NCBI GenBank assembly: GCA_023374045.1 | Contig: CM041777.1 | Span: 467,819,827-467,883,826 of the forward strand | Reading direction: 5' to 3' | From: Limonium bicolor | Taxonomy: Eukaryota > Streptophyta > Magnoliopsida > Caryophyllales > Plumbaginaceae | Length of the DNA stretch: 64,000 bases | Program-made: the position numbers and the translations under genes | Shown: positions 10,289-20,179 of the stretch, in pieces | Position numbering within the stretch: position 1 is the stretch's first letter | Layout: every line of letters begins with the position of its first letter | Notes under the pieces: model-generated | Database searches by the model: none | What the model was told of the DNA's origin: nothing | What the model saw: the letters and a program-made list of their open reading frames with translations, nothing else

Positions 10289-10414
10289 ATGTCTTGGCAA
10301 ACCTACGTCGACGAACACTTGATGTGTGAGATCGAAGGCGGTAATCATCTCTCAGCAGCCGCAATCCTTGGTCACGATGGAAGCGTCTGGGCGCAGAGTG
10401 CGACATTCCCTCAG
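10289..10414 (+). CDS. Profilin, exon 1 only (partial gene)
   Basis: The exon encodes 42 residues starting [13 protein letters not shown] and ending [13 protein letters not shown], then a GT donor at 10415 in phase 0. Plant profilins (about 131 to 134 residues) begin with this N-terminal helix, and their first intron falls after the same F-P-Q. Trp3 and Tyr6 belong to the aromatic patch that binds poly-proline. Profilin binds monomeric actin in the cytosol and regulates filament growth; many are also pollen or food allergens. The short E-G-G-N-H-L segment resembles constitutive rather than pollen-class profilins, which usually have an insertion there. Exons 2 and 3 were not found anywhere in the window. 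The downstream intron runs into the N gap after 1145 bases, so the remainder is either in the gap or on another scaffold. Confidence 0.9.
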
Positions 10415-11559
10415 GTAATCTTCGTTTAATTAATCTCCCCTGATAGAATAGAATATCTGTTTCGTGGGATCGATGATGATTTAAATTTCTTATGGAATGA
10501 AATGATTACATTTCGAAATTTTGTAATGTGAGGATAGATTGCATGTGAGAATACTGATGTTCTTACTTTGAATGAACGAAAATTTCCTGTTTTTTGTTGG
10601 AGATATATGCGTTTATGAATACGTTGCACCACCGACGGCGATCTATCGATATTACGCGTCTCCGAGATGTTTCGGGGATGCGGAATGCTCGGTAACGGAT
10701 GAAACAGGGGTTCGTTCTGTGAAGAGACGTTTGCCGCGCATAACATTCTTGTAATATTAAATTATAAACTGGCTAATCGCTCTGCGAAACGCAGTTGATT
10801 TATTTTAATATTCCTATAGTTATGTTATAAATTTTTATAGTATTTGTATGAATCTAATGATACCAGCAACAGTCAGTCATTTATTTTATTTGTTAATTTT
10901 TTTTTGGAATTTAGTTTTTAATTGTTCCTCCTATTCAAAACATCTCTAAAATTACAGTATTATTCAGCCTTACTTGTTTTTGTATTTCATAAAATAATTT
11001 TTCTATTCAATCATCAGCTATTAACTGTTGATTTGTGTCTAATTTTTATTCTATCATAGTTTGTTTCAAACTTGTATTCTATTATATATAATTCATGTCT
11101 CATCTTCCCGTCTCACCGTTGATTCATGTCATTTCACCGTCCTGGTACATTCCCCTGTCCGTGCAATCTAGGAATCAATATCGTAAATCATTTGTTCTTA
11201 GTTAGGATTCACTTATCATGTAATTTCTGTTTAAGGATTCGTTACGCTTATTGCTGATGTGATTAATTTCTATGCTTGTGTTTTTCTCATTGGAACGGAT
11301 AACTTTTTTGAATGCTTAGATTGTTTCAGGATCTTATAAAGGGAAAAACAGCCACCGTATTTCTTATATGCTTGTAGATATATCAAAAAGATCCAGTACT
11401 TATGAGAATCTCAAAAGAGCTAGATTTTTTTTTTACATCAGTCGCTTTGCTTGAAAAAATTTCAATCTTGATGAATGTTAGGTATCTTGGGCAACTGCTG
11501 AAAGTGGAAAGTCTGCGTGTGCAATCATTTATGGCCTTTAATTGTTCATTTTGGAACCA
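10415..11559 (+). other. Profilin intron 1 (5' part), up to the assembly gap
   Basis: AT-rich sequence beginning GTAATC after the exon. I searched it for exon 2 of a profilin (the segment with an actin-site Gly-rich loop) and did not see it. Open frames here are short and unrelated to known families. Confidence 0.6.
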
Positions 11560-12059
11560 NNNNNNNNNNNNNNNNNNNNNNNNNNNNNNNNNNNNNNNNN
11601 NNNNNNNNNNNNNNNNNNNNNNNNNNNNNNNNNNNNNNNNNNNNNNNNNNNNNNNNNNNNNNNNNNNNNNNNNNNNNNNNNNNNNNNNNNNNNNNNNNNN
11701 NNNNNNNNNNNNNNNNNNNNNNNNNNNNNNNNNNNNNNNNNNNNNNNNNNNNNNNNNNNNNNNNNNNNNNNNNNNNNNNNNNNNNNNNNNNNNNNNNNNN
11801 NNNNNNNNNNNNNNNNNNNNNNNNNNNNNNNNNNNNNNNNNNNNNNNNNNNNNNNNNNNNNNNNNNNNNNNNNNNNNNNNNNNNNNNNNNNNNNNNNNNN
11901 NNNNNNNNNNNNNNNNNNNNNNNNNNNNNNNNNNNNNNNNNNNNNNNNNNNNNNNNNNNNNNNNNNNNNNNNNNNNNNNNNNNNNNNNNNNNNNNNNNNN
12001 NNNNNNNNNNNNNNNNNNNNNNNNNNNNNNNNNNNNNNNNNNNNNNNNNNNNNNNNNNN
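11560..12059. other. Assembly gap of exactly 500 N
   Basis: Five hundred unknown bases. The round length is the usual placeholder for a scaffold join of unknown size. The sequence on the left is profilin intron, on the right an internal Copia RNase H region, so the gap hides at least the Copia 3' end and LTR and possibly much more. Confidence 0.98.
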
Positions 12060-13090
12060 TTAGTAGCCCGTAATAGATTGTCTATCAACAAGTGAACCTC
12101 CATAATCTGCATCAGTGAATGCTTGAAGGGTTAGTCTTTTTCCTGTCTCAAATAGAATACCTTTTCAGGTGCCCCTTTAGGTAGTGTGTAAGACTTGATG
12201 TGCTGCTTCCATATGTGGTTGTCTAGGATTGTGCATAAACTTACTCAGGACACTTACTGTGTAAGCGATATCTGGTCGAGTGTGAGACAAGTAGATTAGT
12301 TTTCCACACAATCGATGATACCGAGATACTTCAACCTTTTGTGCATCTTGTGCCGAATCAAGCTTATGATTAGGATCCATAGGTGAGGTGGTAGGTCGGC
12401 AAGCACTCTTCCCCGTTTCATTAAGAGGTCAGTGATGTATTTTTGCTGGCTATAAAATTCCATGAGAAGAACGAGCAACCTCAATTCCCAATAAATACTT
12501 CAACGACCCAAAGATTTGATTTCAAATTTGGATTGAAGTTGTTTCTCCAATCTTTGTTGTTCCTTGGGATCATTGCCAGTGATAATAATATCATCCACAT
12601 AAACCAATAGGATGGTGACCCCCTGGGTGAGAATGCTTGACAAACAAAGTATGATCACCCTGACTTTGCTTGTAACTAGTCGCACATACAAGCAAATCGC
12701 TCAAACCATGCACGGGGAGATTGCTTGAGACCATATAATGCCTTTTTAAGGCGGCGGCAGACTTTGGGTGAATCATTTGCAGCATCAAGACCAGGAGGCA
12801 TTCGCACATATATCTCTTCGTGCAAGTCACCATGAAGAAAGGCATTCTTCACATCAAAACTGCAATAGTTTCCAATCAAATGAGCTGCAAGAGATAACAA
12901 TATGCGAACCGTATTAGGTTTGGCAACTGGAGCAAAGGTTTCTTGATAATCAATCTCATAGGTTTGAGGTATCCTTTTGCAACCTGCCATGCCTTATATC
13001 TCTCCAATGATCCATCTTCTTTGTATTTGAGAGTAAAAATCCACCTACAATCAACCACATGCTTCCCAAGAGGTTTATTAACAATATCCT
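12060..13090 (-). pseudogene. Copia A reverse transcriptase and RNase H (broken)
   Basis: Reverse transcriptase segments read in three frames. The start has V-D-C-R-W-I-F-T-L-K-Y (near 13055). The core has ETFAPVAK, then F-D-V-K-N-A-F-L-H-G-D-L with the first catalytic Asp (12850), and KALYGLKQSPRAW. The catalytic box Y-V-D-D follows near 12605 and L-G-R at 12500. The connection segment follows with YHRLCGKLIYLSHTRPDIAY (about 12320-12260). The first RNase H residues (F-T-D-A-D-Y-G-G) are read at 12120-12060 before the gap. At least two frameshifts separate these blocks, so no intact enzyme can be made. Confidence 0.9.
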
Positions 13091-14420
13091 AAGTTCTATT
13101 TATTTCTAATGCTCGAATTTCTTCCTCCATGGCTTCTCTTTCACTCTCTTTTGTTAATGCTTCAGAAACAACCTTAGGGATAGGAATCTGATTAAGGCTT
13201 TGGAAAACAAATGAATGTGATGAAGAGAAGTTATTAAAGCATACAAAATTAGTCAAGGGATAAAGAGGGATGGACGTACACTTACGAACTCCATTTCAAA
13301 GAGCAATGGGTAGATCTAAATCGGTTGTTGGTGCAGGATCAACACTTGGTTCAGACGCTTGGTCCTCCATCAGCCATGGTCTGGACTTGTGTTCCCTGGA
13401 GTAAACATGTGTCAATGAAGGAGGACATTGGATAGATGGGTGAGGGGATGCTGGTGGTGTATCTTGTGAATTTGAGGAAGGAGAAGATGATGATTCATGT
13501 TGGGAAGGTGGTGAGGAGGGTGCTAGTGGTGATTCAGATTGGTTTGAATTTGTCACAGGGGTAAAGGAGATGTCAAAGGAGGACATGGGAGTGTTATCAT
13601 GGTTAGAATGTGTACTTGGAGGAGGAACGTCAATAGGTTCGGTAAAGGGATAGTAGGGTATTCCTCATGAAATGTGACATTGCAGTGACATAGGTTTTTC
13701 TTGTGTTAGGGTTGTAGCACTTGTACCAAGAAAGATGCATTTAACGGCCCCCGCACATCAAGCTTCCCTCTATTGGGTGTGTGAATATGGACAAAAGAGG
13801 TACACCCAAAGACACGTAGGTCCAGGTTTGTGAAATCTTGTGAGTAGGGAAGAAATGGCTTAAGCATTCAAGAGGAGATTCATTTTGAAGGACCGAAAGG
13901 GAAGCTTATTGATAGGTGACAGGCTGGTAAGGTGGCTTCTCCCCAATAGTGTTGAGGGTGTGTATGACTGGAAAAGAAGAGCACGAGCTATTTCAAGAAG
14001 GGCCGGTTCTTTTTTTCAGCAATTCCATTTTGCTGTGGGTGTAGACACAAATAGACTCGTGAAATTTCTTTGGATCAAAAAATGTTGTAACTTTTTGGTT
14101 GAAATAGTTGGTAGCATTATCAGTGCGAAAACCTTGAATTGAGGTGGAGAATTGAGTTTGGATCATGTTACAGAAAATGGGTATGATAGAACTTACTTCA
14201 CTCTTATTTTTTAGCAGAAACAACCATGTAAATCGAGTGCAGTCATCAATAAAGTAAGAAATAGTCGAGCATCAGAAATATTAGCTATGGGAGAAGGACC
14301 CCAATCATCGCTGTGAATAAAATAAAACGAAAGACTGCTTTTTGTAGTATTGAGAGGTAAAGAAGCACGGGTGTGTTTGGAATGTTCACACACTTCACAT
14401 TGGAGGGCAGAGATATCAAT
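13091..14420 (-). pseudogene. Copia A integrase and connector (broken)
   Basis: The zinc-binding end (C-E-H-S-K-H-T-R) is at about 14390. The integrase core has H-S-D-D-W-G-P-S-P (14310), which carries the first catalytic Asp, and F-R-T-D-N-A-T-N-Y-F (14130) with the second. Canonical elements have D-N-G-T-E-Y at that place, so the Gly and Glu positions have changed. The stretch 13586-13296 is rich in Ser and Pro, as is usual between integrase and reverse transcriptase. Frames shift several times and stops are present. Confidence 0.8.
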
Positions 14421-14590
14421 ACCAACAAGCAGATTAGGAGGAACAAAGTTTTTAAAGCATAGAAAGAGAGATGACCTAAACGCTTATGATAAAGCCAAAT
14501 CGTGGCATTTTTATCAGCAGTGGATACAAGGGCTCTACATGGATTGGTGAGACACGATGTAAATCCAAGTAGTACAATCCATTCTGTTGC

Positions 14591-15893
14591 CTAGCAGTTC
14601 CAATTGTCTTCTCCGAGTGTAGATCCTGCAAAACATACCAAAATGGAGAAAAAACACAAAATAGTTAAGATCATGGTGAGTTTATATACTGAAGGAAGGT
14701 TCATGGCAAGACCAGGAACATGTAGGGTATTACTAAGGTGCAATCCCTTTGAGATTTTGGCAGTTCCTTGGCCAGCAACAGATGTGGATGTACCATTTGT
14801 TGTAGTAATTTGTAGTTTTTCAGAGCAAGATGAATAATCATCAAGGCAAAAGGAAGTAGAGGTCATGTGGGGAGATGGCTCCTGAATCAAGAATCCAGTC
14901 TCGTAAGACATGTTCTGAAGCATTAAGGCCACTACTGGAGGGAGATTGAAGGGATTTCAGCATAGCCCAAAGTTGCTTCAGTTCTTCTTGAGAGATGTAT
15001 GAATCTGAAGAACCAGTAGTTTGTAGATGTGGTTGTGTAGGCTTTCCAATCCCTTGTCCCCGTTTCTTGCGTTCTTTCTGTAGATGGGGATAAAATTTCC
15101 AGCACTGATCATTGTTGTGATTTGATTTACAATGACTGCACCACCTTCCACTTACCATCTTATGTTCTCCTTTTGCAGTAAAGGCAAGTGCTTTCAGTTG
15201 TCTTGTTTTCCAGCATCACTGATCGGCGACTTTTCCTCTGATTTGACAGTAGCAATGACCTCTTCCATACTAGGCAGATCCTTGTTTTCAAGAATTTGAA
15301 CCCGAACTAGTCATATTCCGGGTTTAGACTGCCAAAAAACAGTACACACACCGCTGGTTTGTTGTCTTTGGATATAGAAGTGCATCTCCTGTGGTCTCCC
15401 ACTTGATGCTTTGGTATTGATCCAGTTCAAACCACCACCATTGCAGATTGGTAGCATATTCGAGACTGGTAGTCCTTCTTGCTTGGTGGTCATTGACCTA
15501 AGCCAGAGGTCATAAATAAAGGCAGCATCCTTGGCTGTTGAGTAGGATCTTTGGATATTCCCAGATTTCCTTTGCTGTTTTCAAACATACATGTGATGCT
15601 GATGCTAGGATCCATTGAATCCCATAATAACCATGACCGTATGTTGGCATCTACTTTCTTCCATTCATCTTCATTAGTGTCAGCTAGTTTTGATTGAGTG
15701 AGATGATTGTCTAGTTCCTTCCCTTCTAGACGAGTAAGGACAATTTGAGACCAAATCAAGTAGTTCTTATCATTCAATTTATAGGCTGAATCAATAGGAG
15801 CAAGATCAGTCTTGTTTGGTTTCAAAGCTGCTGTAATAGTAGCTGCAGCAGCAGATGCAACAGCATTTGAATCAGATTGTTCTCCTCAGCCAT
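14591..15893 (-). pseudogene. Copia A gag and protease (broken)
   Basis: Gag starts at the ATG at 15893 (M-A-E-E) and needs a one-base shift about 10 bases on to continue into the conserved segment YKLNDKNYLIWSQIVLTRLE (about 15780-15720) and the SWLLWDSMDPSI block (near 15640). A CCHC zinc knuckle C-S-H-C-K-S-N-H-N-N-D-Q-C lies at 15140-15100. Protease follows with the motif W-I-L-D-S-G-A (about 14894), the catalytic Asp of an aspartic protease, and L-H-V-P-G-L near 14700. At least three frameshifts break it. Confidence 0.85.
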
Positions 15894-16080
15894 AGAGACG
15901 AAGAGGAAAAAAATGGGTCGATGAAGAGGGTAGAGACACCATTTTAGGTAGGAGATTTAGGGCGGAGACACCCCTAGGAATAGAGTTTAGGGTGGAGACA
16001 CCCTTAGGAATAGAGATTTGGTGTGAAAACACAATTTATCTATGTTTAGTGTTTAAGAAAGTGGTGGCTATGGTTGAAAC

Positions 16081-16094
16081 CTACTCTGATACCA
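16081..16094 (-). other. Primer-binding site of Copia A
   Basis: Minus-strand TGGTATCAGAGTAG directly follows the LTR end ATTTCA. It matches the usual plant Copia site complementary to initiator tRNA-Met. Confidence 0.85.
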
Positions 16095-16950
16095 TGAAAT
16101 TTACAGCAGTAATCGTAGAGGTGATCATTCGGGCGGGCGGGCCGGGTTCGGGCCGGGCCAGAGGAAATTTTTAGGCCCGTCGGGCCTATTTTCAAAAACC
16201 AAGCCCGGTTTTTTACATGCTCGGGCCGGGCCGGGCTAGGCCCGGTTTTTTCAGACTTTGCCGAAGCCCGGCCCGCCCGGCCCGGTTTTTTAATTTTTTT
16301 AATATAAATTAATAAAAAAATTTTAAAATTTTAAATATTTATAGATTTAATATATAATATAAACTTATTTAAAATTAATATATAATATATAACTTATTTA
16401 AAATTTAGATATATAATTTTTGTATATATTATATAAAAATTAAATATGTATATATTACATTTTAAAAAATAATAATAATATAAAATCGGGCCGGGCCGGG
16501 CTTGCCCACGGGCTCAAAAAATGTGCCGCGGCCCGGCCCGGTTTTTCATTCGGGCCTAATTTTATGTCCAGGCCCGCCCGGAAGCCCTATCGGGTTCGGG
16601 CTCGTCGGGCTTTTTACGGGCTGGGTCGGACCGGGCTGCCGGGCCGGACACATTATGATCAGCTCTAAGTAATCGTTGATGTGATGATGATTTTTGAGAA
16701 TTGATACACAACCCTATATTTATAGAGAGAATGTCTAAGAGAGGAGAGAGTTCTAGAGATTCTGCCTAGAAACTATAATCGGCTGAAGAGTTATAATTAC
16801 TTACAGCCCAACAGCTATAATTAACTACAACTGAACAGCCAGTTCAACCACTAATAATTAACTAAACTGAATAGCCATTAGACACTTAATAATTACAGCA
16901 CTAGTCATTTAATAATTACAACAAGTGGTTGTTCGGATAACCAAACAACA
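16095..16950 (-). repeat. 5' LTR of Copia A, with nested MITE
   Basis: On the minus strand it starts TGTTGTTTGG (16950) and ends TTTCA (16095). Without the MITE and one copy of its 8-base duplication it is about 296 bases long. The motif 'taattattaa' recurs in the U3 part, and 'ctatatttatag' near 16720 may be the promoter TATA region (minus-strand CTATAAATATAG). Confidence 0.8.
16116..16667. mobile_element. hAT-type MITE inside the Copia A LTR
   Basis: Starts TAGAGGTGATCAT and ends ATGATCAGCTCTA, an inverted terminal repeat of the hAT kind. It is flanked on both sides by the perfect 8-base duplication AGTAATCG (16108-16115 and 16668-16675). Both ends are built from GGGCCGGGCC-type sequence and the middle is almost pure AT, giving a strong foldback. 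It is 552 bases and encodes nothing. Because it splits the LTR, it is younger than Copia A. Confidence 0.92.
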
Positions 16951-17740
16951 CTTTTTTACTTGAGAATGAAAGTAATTTAAAAAGTAGAGCTGTGAAATAA
17001 AAGATGAGTACTAGAATTGGTAAGTAGATGATAGAAAAGACTAGAACATCTTATATTTTGAAACTAAAAATGATCAAATAAATTATCTATTGAGAACAAA
17101 GGAAGTATTAGTTTGGAAAGTGGATTTCACCTTATTATTGTGGATACAATTAATATAGTTAAAAAAAGATCAATGATCATGTGGAAAATAAAAGTAGAGA
17201 AGTGTCTTAACTCACCTTTTAAAAGAACCTCTACAAGTAAGAACTCCACCGTTAAAAAATATTAGTCTATTTTTAGATGAATCTGGACTAGAACCATAAG
17301 CACTTGTATCAGAGCATCCACAATAGACAGTGATTTTCACCCACTTAACAACAATATGAATATTACTCCTCTAACATATCTCGACATAAAGTGGGTACCA
17401 CTCTTCACTACTACAAGTAACTTCTTGACTAGAACCTAATATAGTTACAGGTAGCTACACACATGTACTATTGGTCTATCAAACTGTACATTTGGTATAT
17501 AAAAATTGTATTGATATATACATAAAGGTACACATTGAGTTATGATAGTACTGAAATTGTATTAAATATACATACTAAATTTTAAACTATACAATAATAT
17601 AAAATTAGTAATTTTAGTTTACAAATTGTACCACCATAATGTAACCAAAGATAGCTATATGTGGTTGTACTAAGAGTGATTGCTACAAGGACATTTTTTT
17701 AACCCCAATTTATAAAAGTGTAGTAAAAATTTAAAGGGAA
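16951..17740. other. Unassigned spacer, possible outer transposon terminus
   Basis: No gene. At 17308 a GAGCATCCACAAT motif, frequent at plant MITE ends, is roughly mirrored near 19640-19660 (TTGTGATTGCCCT). An older element may therefore enclose the foldback element at 17741-19245; this is weak. Confidence 0.3.
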
Positions 17741-19245
17741 AATTCACATGATACCACTAAAAACTTTGTTAATTCACGAAATACCACAGTTTTTAAAAAA
17801 GTTTTTGGGATACCCAAAAACTTTTAAAAATCACGAGATACCACAAATCTGTAAAGGACATTAAATTGTCTTAACTGAGGGTGCAAAAGACTATTTTCCC
17901 CTGGTTCAATCTTTGTTTATAGTTTCAAGTTCACTAGATACCATACTTTAATTTTAAAGTTTACTGTATACCACAAAAAAATTAATTTTCACAGGATACC
18001 ACTTATAACGGTCAGAATATTCCAACGGTAACTTTTTTCTTCATTTCCAACGACTACTTTTGTATTTTTGACCCTATTTAAGCCATTAAGTGGCTGTATT
18101 GTATCAATGCACAAACACTATGGCTTCATCAAACACCTTCCAAATCATGTTTACAATACAAACCAAGAATTCTTTCAAACCATACATACCTACAGAGTTG
18201 GTTACGCAATCAAAGATGTTGGGACACTTGTTATGCAAGATAGATATGCCCCGCTCTAGAAGACAAGCTAGATCATCAGCCTCATACTCATACAATCAAA
18301 TCAACATTCCAATGCTTATGCTCATTCTCACTTCCTTGGCGAGCATGCAAGAAAAGATAAAAAGGAACAAAACAAAAAAAAAACTAAGCCAACAGAAGCG
18401 TGTTGTTTTTTCTGTAGTGTTTGTGGCAGCAACATTATGATTCGAAAGATGTAACTTAATATCAACAGCAAGATATAGTGGTTATGGCAGCAACAATATG
18501 ATGTTTATGGTTTAGACAACAATGTAATAAAATATGGCAGCAGCATTGTTATTTATGGCAGCAGCAACATGTAGACAATTTACTTAATTCATATCATTTC
18601 ATTGCATCCAAAGTGCTTACATATTTAAGATTCATTACATCCCACAACAGTTGTACATATTGTGCATAACAGACCAACCACATTCACAAGTCTATACTTG
18701 GTCTATCCAAAAGCCAAAAGAGGTACCCATTTCTCCAAAAACCAAAAAGGGTACCCATGCGGATCTAGCAATTTTGACCCAACCCGACCCATTGACCCAA
18801 ATTGCCAGGTTTACTCATTCCATATTTGCAAAACCCAACATCTGTACCAAAAAGGTGTAAGAACACTTGACTAATTTGTCCAACCACTTGAATGGCTTAA
18901 ATAGGCCAGAAATGACAAAAGTAGGTGGAAGAAGAGAGAGAAAAAAGTTACTATTGGAATATAGCTGTTGGAACATTCTAACCGTTATATGTGTCCTGTG
19001 AATTTTAAATTTTTTTGTGGTATCCAGTAAAGTTTAAAATTAAAGTATGGTATCATGTGAAAGGAAACTATAAGCAAAGACTAGGGGCGAAATGTCTTTT
19101 TGAACCCTCAGTTAACAGACGATATAACATCTCTTCAGATTTGTGGTATCCCATGAATTTTGAAAGTATTTTGTGGTATCCCAAAACTTTAAAAAAACAT
19201 GGTATTTCGTTAATTAGCAACGTTTTTAGTGGTATCCCAAGAATT
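17741..19245. mobile_element. Foldback (Mutator-like?) element with about 300-base terminal inverted repeats
   Basis: Bases 17741-18045 and 18945-19245 are inverted copies (roughly 80 percent by eye). Both arms carry repeats of GATACCAC, TTAACTGAGGGT and 'atagtttc', and end inward with AACGGT.AGAATRTTCCAAC. The 900-base interior has only short open frames (the longest, 18090-18440, 116 residues, unrecognised). It contains 'ggcagcaacaat' repeats at 18425-18570. Long terminal inverted repeats without a hAT or Tc1 signature favour the Mutator group, but no target duplication was found. Confidence 0.65.
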
Positions 19246-19704
19246 TATAACTACTCTATTAATTGCACTTATTCATGTATAACTCTATAGCAAGAGACCA
19301 TGATAGGTGTAGGTACAAATATGTATAAATACAAAATCTCTACACATTTAAGTGTAAGTGTATCTGACATCAATTATGAAGACACTTTAATAAGTGTAAG
19401 GAAATTAGTTTTCTACATTTATTTGTGTAGAAAGTTGAACATAAAAGTGAGAGCATATGCTAATTATGTAGTAGTGCTTCCATGTCATCATTTTGTTTTT
19501 CTATGTATATATAAGTTGATTTCACTCCCCTATGATTCTTACAAATATTATTTTATTGTTGTCTCTAACATCTTCTAGTTTGTTGAGTTTCTTTAAAACG
19601 CTCACATTCTCTTCCTTCACACATTTTCCTATTATTCATAAAAGTTGAATCTACTCCCGTTGTGATTGCCCTTATTAACTCTGCTCACCCCTTCTAAAAC
19701 ACTA
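19246..19704. other. Unassigned spacer
   Basis: AT-rich, no recognisable gene. See the remark on a possible enclosing element under 16951-17740. Confidence 0.3.
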
Positions 19705-20055
19705 AGGGGGAGTTTGTTTTAGCGGTGGAAACGAAATGGAATCCAGAACGGAATAAAGGGAGTGGAAAAGAATTCCTTGATTTTCAAGCTGTTTGTTTGT
19801 GCAGGGGAATGAAAATGAATAACCGGTCAACAGCCATCTGTCAATGGTCAACGGCCATTAATACTGGTCAACATCCACAGATCACTGATCAATGGTTGTT
19901 GGTCATCGGTCAATGATCATATGTGACCGGTTAAAGTGAACTGGGAGAAAGAAATCCAATTCCCTGGTAGGGTGGGGAATCAAGTTTGACGGATTTGAGA
20001 TAATGCCATTCTCTTTTCTTTTCTAAAATAAGAAAAATTGGCTAAACAAACAGCA
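19705..20055. mobile_element. MITE-like sequence near the last DRD1-like exon
   Basis: The left end reads TAA then GGGGGAGTTTGTTTTAGC, like a Tourist/Harbinger MITE. The right end has GCTAAACAAACAGC, a partial inverted match. Internal 'ggtcaa' words repeat at 19830-19910. The right terminus is degenerate, so the assignment is tentative. Confidence 0.4.
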
Positions 20056-20179
20056 GGAAACAGAATCATTCTGATTCATTTCCTGATTACTCAAAACAAA
20101 ACTTGAATACATAGAACAAGGAGGGATCTGTTACAAAAATAAACACACGGGACATATATGGATATAATAAAATATGTAC

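Larger units (their letters stand above)
12060..16950 (-). mobile_element. Ty1/Copia LTR retrotransposon A, 3' end lost in the gap
   Basis: On the minus strand: 5' LTR (16950-16095), primer-binding site complementary to initiator tRNA-Met (16094-16081), gag, protease, integrase, reverse transcriptase and the start of RNase H, which is the Copia order. Every coding segment has frameshifts or stops, so it is inactive. The 3' LTR is not visible because of the N gap. The 5' LTR hosts a hAT MITE. It lies on the same strand as, and 3.2 kb downstream of, the last visible DRD1-like exon, so it may sit in an intron of that gene. The base just outside the LTR (CTTTT at 16951) is the candidate target duplication; its partner is unseen. 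Confidence 0.9.

Noticed and set aside
11402..12112. Long open frames on both strands over 11402-12112
   Set aside because: They are open only because the 500 N cannot contain stops.
18068..18440. Overlapping frames of 63 and 116 codons inside the foldback element
   Set aside because: No recognised domain, overlapping frames, biased toward repeats; not enough to call a gene.
10415..20000. Search for profilin exons 2 and 3
   Set aside because: No sequence coding for the central Gly-rich or C-terminal actin-binding part was found on the plus strand.
12060..20179. Search for SNF2 helicase motifs completing the DRD1-like gene
   Set aside because: No DEGH-like, Walker A or other helicase block was found on the minus strand; only Copia, MITE and foldback sequence.
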